The notes: generated by a model not told the origin, from the letters alone. A stretch of 36,792 nt of DNA from Asanoa hainanensis (GCF_900188485.1 NZ_FZPH01000036.1:1-36792); one strand, 5' to 3'. Positions 1-8,496 are shown, counted from the first letter of the stretch. Made by a program: numbers and translations.

Positions 1-1
1 T

Positions 2-76
2 ACGTATGAACCGAAGGCTTATGTCGGTACTAACGGCATTCTTTATGGCGATGTCCTGGAGATCGAGGACGCCTGA
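2..76 (+). CDS. C-terminal end of an unknown gene cut by the window edge
   Basis: Frame 2 is open from the first base to TGA at 74-76 and gives 24 residues ending GILYGDVLEIEDA. The residue mix (Tyr, Glu, Asp, Val, with no run of Arg/Pro/Ala) looks like real protein and not an out-of-frame shadow. No domain can be named from so short a piece. The gene lies in the same direction as the one at 765, but a spacer of almost 700 bp separates them, so they are probably independently transcribed. Confidence 0.5.
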   Translation, partial: TYEPKAYVGTNGILYGDVLEIEDA

Positions 77-637
77 GCTTGAGATAAGCAACTCGGACGC
101 GGGTGGCGCTGACCGTCCGGCAACCACCGCTCGTGGGGCATCCAATTAACCGAGCACCTTTCACGCCGGGGGTTGGTCGGTTGCGCGCTAGCACGGGGGC
201 GTTGGCTGGTTAGCGTCTCGAGTGCTGACGTGCCAGCTCGCATAACACGCCTTAATCCGAAAGGCTGCAGCAGCTGTCGCGGCTGAGTACCTAGGACTCT
301 GCTGGGCGTGTCCGTCGGCTGAGCCCAACGAGCTCGCCGCCGAGCTGCCAGCGCCCGCCTCCGCGCCCCCAGCCAGCGCCCGCCCTGGCACTCGGATTCG
401 ATACCAAGCCGGTCGGAGACAGGCATCGTTGACAACGCTGAGATATCGAGGTCCGCGTGGGGCCAGCGATTTTCGCGAACCGGTGTTGCCGGCCAGGAAT
501 CGACGGGGGGCGTGAGGCCTTCGGCATTTCGCCGCTGCGTGAACACTGACCCCGGGCGCCCTAGAACCCAGGGGCACCGCAGGGTCAGTGGCAGAGCGTT
601 GGCATGGCGAGACACCGCGCCGACGACCCGCGATACT

Positions 638-654
638 GCTACCTGTGTAGTAGC
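638..654. promoter_or_regulatory. Palindromic operator-like site, copy 1
   Basis: The site is GCTAC, seven bases, GTAGC. The reverse complement of the surrounding 21 bp is identical to the 21 bp around 18391-18407, in front of the XRE regulator. It lies 110 bp upstream of the gene at 765, whose paralogue sits at 10240-11085 next to the operon that the second copy faces. Inference: both sites bind the same regulator, most simply the product of 18433-19665. Confidence 0.7.
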
Positions 655-688
655 GGGCGACTTGAGCAAATCTATAGCTTGCTTGGCG

Positions 689-702
689 TGACGGTTCCGT
701 CA
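689..702. promoter_or_regulatory. Short palindrome upstream of gene 765
   Basis: TGACGG, TT, CCGTCA is a perfect 6-bp inverted repeat. It sits between the 638-654 site and the start codon at 765. It could be a second operator or a leader hairpin. Short palindromes like this occur by chance in GC-rich DNA, so confidence is low. Confidence 0.3.
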
Positions 703-764
703 TCAATTGCGGCAGGAGCGGGCGCAAGCTACGCCATCGCGTTCACCGGAGAAGGGTGGGAAGT

Positions 765-1616
765 TTGACCACCTACGGTGTGAGTGAGGGCGCTCTCAAC
801 GCAGTTCGCGCTCTGTATGGCCGATCCTGCTACCAGCATGCGGCACTTCGAGCTGCGCGTTGCCTTTCGCAGTTTGATCCGACCACCGTTGGTCCGGACC
901 CGGTTCTAATGGAACTCGCGCTTCTCTACGCCGCCAGCGCCGTACACGCGGCGCCAGCGAAACGCACCTCGTACGAGCTTCAGCTCGTGAACACATGGAC
1001 ATGGGGACGCCCCGCCTGCAGCAGGTGGGCGCCGACCCTTCGAAGGGTTGATCTGGAGGCGGCCTTGCATTGGGCTCGCTACGCGCAAAACAGTGCCTGG
1101 CTAGTCGATCCGCCCGGAGCGCCGCGGCGAGCTGCCGCCCTACAAGCAGTCGCCGCGCTCGCCCACCAACTCGGCTTTCATCACGAAGCCATTGTCTTCG
1201 CCGCCAGGCTGCTCACCATCCAGCGCGAGACCCGCAAGGTCGACGGTCTCGTGCATGCTGAACTGACCCTCGGCATTTACCTGCACGCGAGCGGTAGTTG
1301 CACAGACGGGACCATGACGGCCACAGGCGCCTGGCGGAGGTGGAAGAACCACTACGGCAGCCCTCGTGAGAATACAGCCGCGCTGATCGTCAACGTGCAC
1401 GTCGCCTCGCTGCTCATGGCCTGCGGTCGAGCCACGGACGGCCAGACCCTGATGGAAGAGGTGGTTGAGCCAACTGATCTGCTTGCCCGGCACCGCACCG
1501 CGATGTGCCGGAATGTGCTCGACCGCCTCGAAGGCGCACGCCTGTCCCACGCGGCTGTGCACCACAATCGCTTTGCCGTTGCCGTCGATCTGGCCGAACG
1601 GCCGAGACCAACATGA
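765..1616 (+). CDS. Helical-repeat (TPR-like) protein, paralogue of 10240-11085
   Basis: The 283-aa product is all-helical in appearance, rich in Ala, Leu and Arg, and has repeated pairs of helices as in TPR proteins. It aligns along most of its length with the product of 10240-11085: both share ELALLY.SAVHA, WARYA, HEAI.FA.RLL, Y.HA.GSC and a VSLLMACGRA-type segment. I place the start at TTG 765 and not GTG 756 because it gives MTTYGV, matching MTTDLV of the paralogue, and has a GGAGAAGGG purine run at good spacing. No catalytic motif is visible. The palindrome at 638-654 suggests shared control with the 18433 regulator. A scaffold, sensor or regulatory partner is possible; the role is unknown. 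Confidence 0.85.
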   Translation: MTTYGVSEGALNAVRALYGRSCYQHAALRAARCLSQFDPTTVGPDPVLMELALLYAASAVHAAPAKRTSYELQLVNTWTWGRPACSRWAPTLRRVDLEAALHWARYAQNSAWLVDPPGAPRRAAALQAVAALAHQLGFHHEAIVFAARLLTIQRETRKVDGLVHAELTLGIYLHASGSCTDGTMTATGAWRRWKNHYGSPRENTAALIVNVHVASLLMACGRATDGQTLMEEVVEPTDLLARHRTAMCRNVLDRLEGARLSHAAVHHNRFAVAVDLAERPRPT

Positions 1617-1893
1617 CCCATCCCATACACGCGCTGGCAGTTGGGCTCCCAAATTTCTGCAGATCCTCCCTGCGGGACCCCAACCGCGGCCCACCACGCA
1701 GTTCGCTCGACGCAAGGCACGGCCCTCCTCGAGTGCTTTGACCGTCTTCGAGCCTGGCGTGGGTGTAGTTGCCGCCGCATTTGGCGACCCGAACCCGGCG
1801 ACCCCATGGACTTCAGTGACACCCCTGCCCATAGCATCGGCCTGGCAGGCGTCGGGCAAAGGCCCTGACCCTGGCCAAACCTGGGGGATGTGA

Positions 1894-2742
1894 ATGGCTG
1901 GTGGCGCATCGATCAGCGGGCCTGCATCGTCACCATGCCCAGCCTGCCCATACCGGCGCGATGTGCCCTCCGGGGTGTGGTCTCGACACGAGTACGTGCG
2001 GTTGACCGCGTACGACCTGGACACCGCTCTGCAGCCCAGCACGGTGCTTGTCTGCTATGGCAGCGAGCCGCGGCGGGTGTGCGCAGGATGGGCAGGCTGC
2101 CACGACACGCGCGAGCTGCTGGCACTACGGCTGGCCGCACCGTGGGGAACCATGGCTGCCGACGATCTCGCTGCCACCCACCGCTACGTCAGCCCGGCCC
2201 CGTTGTTCTCCTCGGGCCGGGAAGCAGCCGTGCACGGCGCCGCGAGCCTGGCCGACCCGAGCCCCGCGGCGCGTGCCCTGATCGCGCAGGTCGCACCGAG
2301 GATCGAGGTCCCGTTGCTCGGGCCGCTGGTCGCGACTCTTCCTGTTCCAGAGCCCGTGCCCGTCGACGGTGACTGCCTGATCTGGGCGCCGGCCACCGCG
2401 CGCCGTCTGGCGGCATCGGGTGTGACGGCGGCCCCTGTCAGTATCACCGGCTGGGCGGATCCCGCGCAGGTCACCATCGCGTTTGTGCATTGCGCCGTGG
2501 CCGTGGACCTGGAAGAAGAGAACCCCGCTCACCGTCGCGGCCCGTACATCGTTGATGTGACCGCTCGGCAGTTCGCCGGCGACCTGCCCGAACGGTGGGT
2601 GGCTGACTGGTCGAACTATGCTGCGTGCCTCGCGCGGGCTACGGGTGCGTTCGTCGTGACGTCCAGTCTGGACTCCTCGCAGCTGCGGCGAGAACGCTGG
2701 AACGACATACGAGACCGGCGCCGCATCTGGCACTGGGCGTAA
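1894..2742 (+). CDS. DUF6283-like protein with possible Cys/His/Asp C-terminal domain
   Basis: The 282-aa product starts with a Cys-rich module (CPACPYRRDVPSGVW at about residues 15-29, then C54, C63 and C69-H70) that matches what I know of DUF6283 proteins of actinobacteria, probably a metal-binding fold. The second half has Cys161 followed by LIWA, His199 in a hydrophobic strand, and Asp221 in YIVDVTARQF. That order (Cys, then His, then Asp before a TxRQF-like motif) recalls papain-like or transglutaminase-like peptidase folds. Assigning it is inference. The ATG is preceded by a GGGGGA run. The gene stands alone, 277 bp after the previous stop. Confidence 0.85.
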   Translation: MAGGASISGPASSPCPACPYRRDVPSGVWSRHEYVRLTAYDLDTALQPSTVLVCYGSEPRRVCAGWAGCHDTRELLALRLAAPWGTMAADDLAATHRYVSPAPLFSSGREAAVHGAASLADPSPAARALIAQVAPRIEVPLLGPLVATLPVPEPVPVDGDCLIWAPATARRLAASGVTAAPVSITGWADPAQVTIAFVHCAVAVDLEEENPAHRRGPYIVDVTARQFAGDLPERWVADWSNYAACLARATGAFVVTSSLDSSQLRRERWNDIRDRRRIWHWA

Positions 2743-3024
2743 CCCCTGAGCGACGACCGTACGCATGTTCCACCCGGCCGTCGTGCCTGACGCCCTCCGC
2801 CCTCCAGACGCCTGCGTATGCCCGCGTACTGGCCGCCGCGAATGCGATCGGCCGGGACAGCGGCGTGGTCGACGTCGTCTAATTCGACGATTCCGCCGCG
2901 GTCGGGGCCTCGCCAGGCCGGCTTCGCGTCGCCTGGCTCAGGCAAGCTTTGGATAGGCGGCAACGCGCAGCCGCCTCGACGAGATCGCCGCGCACGGCGC
3001 CGAGGCGTGCATGCTTCCCGATAC
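2743..3024. other. Spacer with possible gene remnant
   Basis: This is the region between a plus-strand gene and the convergent gene at 3025-3744. One plus frame reads AYARVLAAANAIGRDSG at about 2817-2867 and then stops; the following bases in the same frame read RVAWLRQALDRRQRAA. Both stretches look protein-like, so a decayed gene is possible. No intact ORF with a plausible start was found. Confidence 0.25.
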
Positions 3025-3744
3025 TCAAGACCTTACGTCGGCTGAGACACCGGCCATACGTCCGCGGTCGCCTGCCAGCGCGATCGCGTGGGCCAGGTCC
3101 TGGTCGGTGCCGTGAGCCACGATCAGCTTCAACCCGGCGCGGCTGACGACGTAAACGCCGCAGCGGCCTCCGTGCCGCTGGGCGAGCTCGGGCCAGCCGT
3201 CCGGCACGGCGGCCATGGGGGCCCAAAAAGGTCTACCCCCGGGCTCGACCACTACGCCCGGCCGCCGGGTGCTCGGCAGGATGACCCTCCACCCCGGGAC
3301 GTGAGGCGGGATGTGGGAGAGGCCCCCGACGGGCTGCATCCCCTGCCGGATGCAGGCGGCGATGGCCAGGTCGACGGGCTCGGGTCCCTCGATGCTTGAG
3401 GCGGCGACCGCCGTCTCGATCAAAACGAATGGCCACCCGGTGTCAACGCTGCTGCCGATGAGGCCAAATGCTTCACCGGCTCTAAGCTCGCTTGGCGCGG
3501 GGATGCCCGGCACCAAGTCTGGTAGGACGCCTTCCTTGGAACACGCGAGGTGCGCGAAGAACACCAGGGCGGGCGGTCCGAGCCTGACACCCGCGACAGC
3601 AGGACGCGCGTCATCGAAGATGTCTTCATGGCCGCAGTAGGGACAGCGAAATCCAGGCGGCCACGGACCTTCGAGAATCTCGGCTGCCTGTTGCGCTCCA
3701 ACGATGTCGCGCACCTCGTCGGGTATCAAAATGTTCCGGGTCAC
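3025..3744 (-). CDS. Unknown zinc-ribbon protein
   Basis: The 239-aa product has an N-terminal CPYCGHE knuckle at about residues 34-40 and a later HLAC (about 69-72), a CxxC plus H/C set that can bind one zinc ion. The rest is a mixed alpha/beta sequence with PGWRVILP and GGRPFW segments and no motif I recognise. The GTG at 3744 is preferred over the longer open frame because a GAGAGGG ribosome site precedes it and the extra upstream residues are Arg-rich. It converges on 1894-2742 and is not obviously in an operon. Function unknown. Confidence 0.75.
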   Translation of the reverse strand: MTRNILIPDEVRDIVGAQQAAEILEGPWPPGFRCPYCGHEDIFDDARPAVAGVRLGPPALVFFAHLACSKEGVLPDLVPGIPAPSELRAGEAFGLIGSSVDTGWPFVLIETAVAASSIEGPEPVDLAIAACIRQGMQPVGGLSHIPPHVPGWRVILPSTRRPGVVVEPGGRPFWAPMAAVPDGWPELAQRHGGRCGVYVVSRAGLKLIVAHGTDQDLAHAIALAGDRGRMAGVSADVRS

Positions 3745-3869
3745 AGATGTCGCCCTCTCATCGCGGCCGCGTGGCGCGCGCGAATCCATAGGTGATGGCG
3801 ACCAATGATTCTATTGCCGGGATGACGGCCCCGTCTGGGCCCAATTGCGGGGCGATTGTGTGGCCGGCG

Positions 3870-4260
3870 TCAGGGCCACGGCTGATCGGCCTGAAGTTGC
3901 GGCGGCCGGACGGGCCGGCAGTCATCGGCGATGCCCGGCTCGGCGCGAATGTCGCCGCACCCGTCGACCAGGCAGATCCAGACGTGGTGGCCCCCGCACG
4001 GGCACATCGCCCAGTCGGCCCGCGTCCAGGTGGGGGACCCAGTACCTGTGCTTGTTGCGACAATGAGTTGACGCGTCGCCGTCGAGGACACGGATCGAAC
4101 GTTGGCTGTAGGAGGCAAGCGGGTCGGCGCGGGCCGCCATGACCAGGGTGCGCAGTTCGGCGGCGGTTCGCGCCTGCTCGACGAGTTTGGTTGTTCCGTG
4201 GGGAGAGTCCAGGGCGCGGTGCCAGGTGGTGGTGACCTCCCAGACCCGGACCCACTCCAC
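3870..4260 (-). pseudogene. Zinc-binding ORF interrupted by a one-base frameshift, under a LexA box
   Basis: The minus strand from GTG 4260 reads about 80 residues with strong actinobacterial codon use, ending CRNKHRYWVPHLDA. From about 4020 this frame turns Arg/Pro/Gly-rich. The next frame continues ADWAMCPCGGHHVWICLVDG, then CGDIRAEPG, and stops at 3870. Removing one G from the GGG run near 4020-4022 joins the halves into a protein of about 130 aa with Cys/His clusters typical of a zinc-binding domain. The cause may be a true mutation, programmed slippage or a sequence error. The LexA box at 4273-4288 is only 12 bp upstream, so SOS induction is likely. Confidence 0.6.
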
Positions 4261-4272
4261 CCCCGGATTCTA

Positions 4273-4288
4273 TCGAACGTGCGTTCGA
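4273..4288. promoter_or_regulatory. LexA (SOS) box
   Basis: TCGAAC, four bases, GTTCGA matches the actinobacterial LexA operator exactly, and the palindrome extends to 8-bp arms over 4272-4289. It lies 12 bp upstream of the minus-strand start at 4260 and about 150 bp upstream of the plus-strand start at 4440. Position favours control of the minus-strand gene. Confidence 0.75.
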
Positions 4289-4439
4289 TTGCTTCGAGGC
4301 CGCTGGACGGCAGTGGCCGGTGCCCACGGACCGCGGGCGCTGGACACGACTAAGGAGGAGGTCGAAGATCGGTGTGTGGTTCCGCTCTGAGGGTCCTGGC
4401 AACGTACGAGGCCAGCGCCGCGGGGACGAACGGAAGCGA

Positions 4440-4805
4440 GTGAGCACGGCGAGTTTGATCAACACGTTCCTGACGACAGGGCGCGAAGCCCTCGCCCTGG
4501 AGCAGCGGCTGTCCTTGATGGCCCTGGGCGATCCGCTGCGAGCGCGGCTTGGGCGTAAGCACCAGGAGGTGCTGCGGCGTCAACAGGCCGAGATCGTGGC
4601 CGCGGTTCGCGCCGGTGTGGAGTGGTCCACCGTGGAGTTCGCGTTGCGGCTACATGGCCAGCACGCCGACCGGGAGGCAGGGTCGGCCGTGTCGACTCCG
4701 GCCGAGGCCTTCCTGGAATTGCTGGAGCGCAGCCTCGCCGGCGTAGCTCCGACAGCCGCGGCGGGGATGGTGCCGGGATCCGCCTCTGTGGTTTCATTTC
4801 AATGA
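4440..4805 (+). CDS. Small unknown helical protein
   Basis: The product from GTG 4440 is 121 aa and predicted helical (SLINTFLTTGREALALEQRL, then alternating Arg/Glu/Leu stretches). No known domain is visible. The frame stays open upstream to 4320, but that part is Arg-rich and starts without a ribosome site; GGAAGCGA lies just before GTG 4440. The TGA stop is inside the left arm of the terminator stem at 4801-4844. It is divergent from the LexA-box gene and might share its control region. Confidence 0.65.
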   Translation: MSTASLINTFLTTGREALALEQRLSLMALGDPLRARLGRKHQEVLRRQQAEIVAAVRAGVEWSTVEFALRLHGQHADREAGSAVSTPAEAFLELLERSLAGVAPTAAAGMVPGSASVVSFQ

Positions 4806-4844
4806 AGGCCGGACATCTTCCCCCGTGGATGTCCGGCCTTCATT
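4801..4844. terminator. Bidirectional intrinsic-type terminator
   Basis: A perfect 17-bp inverted repeat (4801-4817 with 4828-4844) encloses a 10-base loop. It sits between the convergent genes at 4440-4805 and 4870-5763, and its left arm contains the stop codon of the former. There is no long T tract, as is common in GC-rich actinobacteria. Confidence 0.85.
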
Positions 4845-4869
4845 GCTCAGCTGCCGGCGCCGCCCCGGA

Positions 4870-5763
4870 TCACGCTGTCGGTGGAGGCCGGGACGCCGGG
4901 AAATCAAGGCGGGCTTGGGTAGCGTCACGGCAGCCAACATACGGACTTTCGGTGTCGGCCACCCGCTCGCTGGCGATGATGACGATGTAGCCGCCGCTGG
5001 GTGACCAAGGCTGCGGGTTGCCGGCCGCGTCTACGGCTTGTTCGTGCCAGGCGAGGATCTGACCGGTTGCCGGGTGGACGATCAGGGTTGCCTTGAGCCC
5101 GTCGCTGGCGAGGTCGGGTCGGATGTGGGTGATCGCGATTCCGGCGCGGCCTGCCCGATCCGTGACGTCGTAGTGGAGCGACAGGTTCGGGATCGTGGCC
5201 AGCAGCCGAAGCGATGCCGCTCGCACCGGTTGCGGGAGGTGCTGCTCGCGAGCCAACGCGAAGATAACGGCGATGAGGTCGCGCGCCTGGGCGGAGGGAT
5301 CGCGGAGCAACTGGTGCCGGAGAGTTTCGGGATCGCTCGAGGGCTGGTCGACACCGAGCATCGTCGTCGGCATGCCGGCGGTCCATCGCTGCTCAGGTTC
5401 CTCAGGCGTGCATCCGGCGGTTTCGTTCCAGGTCAGCAGGCGCCCGCTGCCCCCGGGACCGCGCCAAGACTGCTCGACAAGGATCCGACGCTGGTAAGCC
5501 CAGGGACCATTGGTGGGCAGGTCGGGCCAACTGCGCGTGGTCACGTACGAGAAGCTGCCATGGCTGACGTCACCAGGTGCCGGCTGCAGGCGGTCGGCCA
5601 GTTCCTCGAGCTCATCGTTGGCTGAAGCAGCGGGGACGCTGGCCCTGGTCTGCCCTGGAGAGCCTGGTGCGATGGCCCTCTGCCCGGCGCTGCAACTGGC
5701 AGCCAAAGCTACGGCGATTCCAAGCGCGGCGGCGGCCGCGCAGCGGCGTAAAACGGGGATCAT
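4870..5763 (-). CDS. Secreted lipoprotein, CU044_5270-like
   Basis: The 297-aa product starts with a lipoprotein signal: basic MIPVLRR, a hydrophobic Ala/Leu stretch, and the lipobox LAASC, so lipid would be attached at about Cys24. The mature part has a low-complexity linker, then a beta-rich domain with YVTTRSWPDL, ILVEQSWRG, WNETAGC and, near the end, a GGYIVIIASERV strand. This layout recalls the CU044_5270 family of actinobacterial lipoproteins, whose role is unknown. ATG 5763 is chosen because TTGGAG lies 6 bases upstream. It is at the left end of the minus-strand gene series, with an 88-bp gap to its upstream neighbour. Confidence 0.85.
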   Translation of the reverse strand: MIPVLRRCAAAAALGIAVALAASCSAGQRAIAPGSPGQTRASVPAASANDELEELADRLQPAPGDVSHGSFSYVTTRSWPDLPTNGPWAYQRRILVEQSWRGPGGSGRLLTWNETAGCTPEEPEQRWTAGMPTTMLGVDQPSSDPETLRHQLLRDPSAQARDLIAVIFALAREQHLPQPVRAASLRLLATIPNLSLHYDVTDRAGRAGIAITHIRPDLASDGLKATLIVHPATGQILAWHEQAVDAAGNPQPWSPSGGYIVIIASERVADTESPYVGCRDATQARLDFPASRPPPTA

Positions 5764-5851
5764 GAACGTCTCCAAGTCCACGAACTGCGCGATGATCGGC
5801 GTCGCCGGTCACCGAAGGCGTCCGCAGCGGCGTCGTTGGCAGGGTGAGCGG

Positions 5852-6418
5852 TCATCGCGCTGGGATGCGGATGCGCCAGGCGAGGTGCAGGTCAGACACC
5901 CGTGCGCCAACCGTGATGCGGTGGAAGACGGTGGTGGCGGCGTAGTCGAGTGCCGCGTCGATGGGGTGAAGGCCATGAAGGGTCGCGTAGCCAGTGACCA
6001 GGCGTGGCGTGTGGCGGAGGATGGCGTCCGTAACGGCCTGGTGCAGCGCCCCGCCGGGAATCATCCGGCAGCGGTTGGCGCAGATGTACACGCAGCGGCC
6101 CGCGCCATCGGCGGAGGCGGCCAGCGGCTGGTGACACAAACCGCATCGGGTGAGCGCGGGATCCAGATAGTTGCCCGGACGTGGCGGGCGGACCGCAGAG
6201 TATGCATCCGGGTCCAGGCCGCCGGCGTCGGTAACCCACCGCTTGGCGCGCCGTAGCGGTACACCGAGCTCGCGGGCCGTTTCCGAGATCGCCGCGTGCG
6301 GGTTGCGCGTGGCCCGCAGGCGCGCAGTCGCGACCACGGCCTGGCGGACGTCCGCGGAGTATTTAGTGCCCTTGCGCTGTCTCGGTTTAGCGGCCAACGT
6401 GGTTTGCGTTGCTGTCAT
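5852..6418 (-). CDS. HTH plus zinc-ribbon protein
   Basis: The 188-aa product has an N-terminal helix-turn-helix-like part (SADVRQAVVATARL then ISETARELGVPLRRAKRWV, about residues 20-65) as in transposase OrfA-type or merR-like DNA binders. A Cys cluster follows (RCGLCHQPL, then CVYICANRC, about 93-120), resembling the zinc ribbon of serine recombinases but without any recombinase domain. ATG 6418 is preferred over the upstream in-frame start at 6481, because GAAGAAGAA precedes it. It follows the methyltransferase gene by 52 bp in the same direction. A DNA-binding regulator is likely; the target is unknown. Confidence 0.75.
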   Translation of the reverse strand: MTATQTTLAAKPRQRKGTKYSADVRQAVVATARLRATRNPHAAISETARELGVPLRRAKRWVTDAGGLDPDAYSAVRPPRPGNYLDPALTRCGLCHQPLAASADGAGRCVYICANRCRMIPGGALHQAVTDAILRHTPRLVTGYATLHGLHPIDAALDYAATTVFHRITVGARVSDLHLAWRIRIPAR

Positions 6419-6470
6419 CGTCGGTTCTTCTTCGTAGGTGGGGCGGCCGGGTTGGCCGCGCTCGAGCCGG

Positions 6471-7493
6471 TCACTGGTCATGCTTTCGGTGGCGGTGCGG
6501 ACTGTGGGTGGTAGGCCCGGTCCCAGGGATGGCAGGAGTTGGGGGCCTCGGGCGCCGTCGCCGGTGCTGAGCTTCGGCGGGGCGCGGCCGGCGGGCAGGC
6601 CACGGGTTCCAGGCAGGTGTTCCGCGTTCGGGGATGCGCCCGACCACGGCGGTCATCGCATCGATGGAGTGCCCGACGGGTTCGCCGATGTCCGGCCGCC
6701 AGGCGTGCAGCGGGACGGGCTGCTGAGCGGTCCGGGTCCAGTCGGCAGGCTCGATCTGCCAGCCGTCGAACAGCGCGGCGACCTGGTCGGCGCTACGCAG
6801 GTGTAGTGGGCTGCCGATGCTGGCGTAGATCGCCTTGACGGCATCGCACCCGGAGCGGTCTGCAGCGCCGGGGACGGCATGCGATATCGCGAGCAGGCTG
6901 CCCGACGGTAGTCGGCGGCGCAGGGTCGCGGTGACCAGGTCGAGTCCTTCGGCGACGAAATGGCCGACGCCGAGCATCAGGACACAGACACGCGCGCCGC
7001 CGGCGAGCAGAGCCCGGGTGGTCGGGTGACCGAGGATGGCATCGATGTCGCGGATGTCGCCGCGGACCGCGGCCGCCCCCGAGTCATCGCCGAGCAGATG
7101 CCGAGCATGGTGGACGACCTGTAGGTCGCGGTCGACGTAAAGGGTGCGGGCGCGGGACCGCCAGCTACGCGCGACCCGATGTGTGGGAGACAGGGTTGGT
7201 AGGCCGCACCCGAGGTCGAGGAAGCGCTGTATACCGTGCGCGGCGGCGCTGCCAATCACGCGGTGCGCGAACGAACGGTTCGCCGCGGCCGCATCCACGA
7301 TGTGTGGTGCGGCAGCGATCACCAACCGGGCGGCCTTACGGTCGGCGTCGTAGTTGTCGCACCCGCCGAGGTAGAAGTCCCACATCCGGGCCACCGCGGC
7401 CACGCTGGGATCAACCCCTGAGAGGCCGGTCACGCCGGTCCTCCGGGCCGGGGCGCGACGATGGTTTGGCCGTGGAAGCGCCTCATCTCGCAC
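6471..7493 (-). CDS. SAM-dependent methyltransferase, Methyltransf_19 (DUF574) type
   Basis: The 340-aa product carries the family's RMWDFYLGG signature near residue 36, FLDLGCGLPT as the SAM-binding glycine loop (about 91-100), LYVDRD as the acidic residue after strand 2, VLMLGVGHF and LLAISHA. Members methylate small molecules, but substrates are mostly unknown. About 50 C-terminal residues are Arg/Pro-rich low complexity and exceed the usual length of about 270-290, which could reflect a late frameshift. The GTG start overlaps the end of the second methyltransferase by 11 bases, so the two are co-translated. Confidence 0.88.
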   Translation of the reverse strand: MRDEALPRPNHRRAPARRTGVTGLSGVDPSVAAVARMWDFYLGGCDNYDADRKAARLVIAAAPHIVDAAAANRSFAHRVIGSAAAHGIQRFLDLGCGLPTLSPTHRVARSWRSRARTLYVDRDLQVVHHARHLLGDDSGAAAVRGDIRDIDAILGHPTTRALLAGGARVCVLMLGVGHFVAEGLDLVTATLRRRLPSGSLLAISHAVPGAADRSGCDAVKAIYASIGSPLHLRSADQVAALFDGWQIEPADWTRTAQQPVPLHAWRPDIGEPVGHSIDAMTAVVGRIPERGTPAWNPWPARRPRPAEAQHRRRRPRPPTPAIPGTGPTTHSPHRHRKHDQ

Positions 7494-8364
7494 CGCCTGT
7501 CTGAGCGACGGCGCCCCATTCGCCGCCGGGACAAATGCCTTCGCCGGGAGCGGCTGCGGGTGGGGTGGCGTCGGGGTGCCAGTGGGTGATGCCGACGACG
7601 CCGGGCTCGATGAGGGTCAGCCCGGTGAGGAAATCGTGGACTTCGAGGCGGGTGCGTGCCTTGGCAGGGGTGGCGGTCTGCTGGGCGTAGACGTCGCCCA
7701 CGGCGACCGACGCGGAGAGCGTAGGTTGGAACACCTCCGCTGCCCCGTGGGAGATCGCCACGAAGCTGCCGGGCGGCAGCGCCGCCACGAGTCGGCGCAC
7801 CGCAGCATGGGCTTGGTCATCGGGGAGGAAATGGAGCACCGCGGCCAGCACCAGCCCGACCGGCTGGTCGAAGTAGAGATGCCGCCGGGCGGCGTCGAGG
7901 ATCCCGTCAGGCGAGCGCAGGTCGCCGCGGACTGCAGTGGCGTATTCGTTGCCCCTTAGAAGGTCGAGGCTTTCCGACACGGCCACGGGGTCGATGTCGA
8001 CGTAGAGGACGCGGGCCTTGCTGTCTACCTGCTGTGCCACCTCATGGACATTGCCTTCGGTGGGGATTCCGGAGCCGATGTCGAGAAACTGCCGGACCCC
8101 GGCGTCGACGAGGTAGCGGATGACACGGCCGAGCCAGGCCCGGTTCGCCCGCGCGACGGCCGGTACGTCGGGCCAGGCGTTCGCGATGGCCAAGGCAGCG
8201 GCCCGGTCCGCGGGGAAATGGGTGACGCCGCCGAGGAAATAGTCATAGATCCGGGCGGCGGTCGCCGGCCGCTGACTCCGGTCGCCCGTCGACGCAGGCG
8301 TGGCCGCGGTGTCGGCGGGCAGTGATTCAGGCGTTGATGGGTCCGATGGAGGCGTGAGGGTCAC
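7483..8364 (-). CDS. SAM-dependent methyltransferase, Methyltransf_19 (DUF574) type
   Basis: The 293-aa product has RIYDYFLGG (about residue 38-46), FLDIGSGIPTEGN as the SAM loop, LYVDIDPVAV, AVLHFLPD and FVAISH, the full motif order of this family. It is a clear paralogue of the downstream gene at 6471-7493 but has no basic tail. The GTG start has AAGGA eight bases upstream. The N-terminus (first 30 residues) is a Ser/Thr/Pro-rich linker. Two tandem copies suggest related substrates or a heterodimer. Neither can be assigned a product. Confidence 0.92.
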   Translation of the reverse strand: MTLTPPSDPSTPESLPADTAATPASTGDRSQRPATAARIYDYFLGGVTHFPADRAAALAIANAWPDVPAVARANRAWLGRVIRYLVDAGVRQFLDIGSGIPTEGNVHEVAQQVDSKARVLYVDIDPVAVSESLDLLRGNEYATAVRGDLRSPDGILDAARRHLYFDQPVGLVLAAVLHFLPDDQAHAAVRRLVAALPPGSFVAISHGAAEVFQPTLSASVAVGDVYAQQTATPAKARTRLEVHDFLTGLTLIEPGVVGITHWHPDATPPAAAPGEGICPGGEWGAVAQTGGAR

Positions 8365-8496
8365 GTTGGGATTCCTTTGTGGATGGGATGGTCAGGTCGA
8401 GTCGCACCTGTTGGGGCGGCGCCTTCACCTGCCGCCTACGTAGGAGGGGATCGAAGCCGTGGTGTAAGAGGTGGCCAGGCAAGGGTTTGATGGCCG

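Larger units (their letters stand above)
77..764. other. Long non-coding spacer with operator-like sites
   Basis: This 688-bp stretch holds no convincing gene. Minus-strand open frames across it have an Arg/Pro/Ser-rich composition and resemble nothing. The right end is the informative part: a perfect palindromic site at 638-654, an AT-rich patch at about 662-680, and a second short palindrome at 689-702, all upstream of the gene at 765. A decayed gene in the left part cannot be excluded. Confidence 0.5.

Noticed and set aside
43-669. 208-codon minus-strand open frame across the left spacer
   Set aside because: Arg/Ser/Pro-rich composition, no ribosome site and no similarity. Its first codons overlap the palindromic site, which explains the resemblance (ATTQVAV) to residues upstream of the 18433 gene.
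1140-2042. 300-codon minus-strand frame opposite genes 765 and 1894
   Set aside because: It is the antisense shadow of strongly coding plus-strand genes. Codon third-position bias favours the plus strand.
3758-4465. 235-codon minus-strand frame across the LexA-box region
   Set aside because: Arg/Pro-rich and in a third frame; the frame from 4260 plus its shifted continuation has far better codon use.
6788-6809. Sequence resembling the palindromic site (CGCTACGCAGGTGTAGTG)
   Set aside because: Arms are imperfect, the spacer differs, and it lies within the methyltransferase coding sequence.
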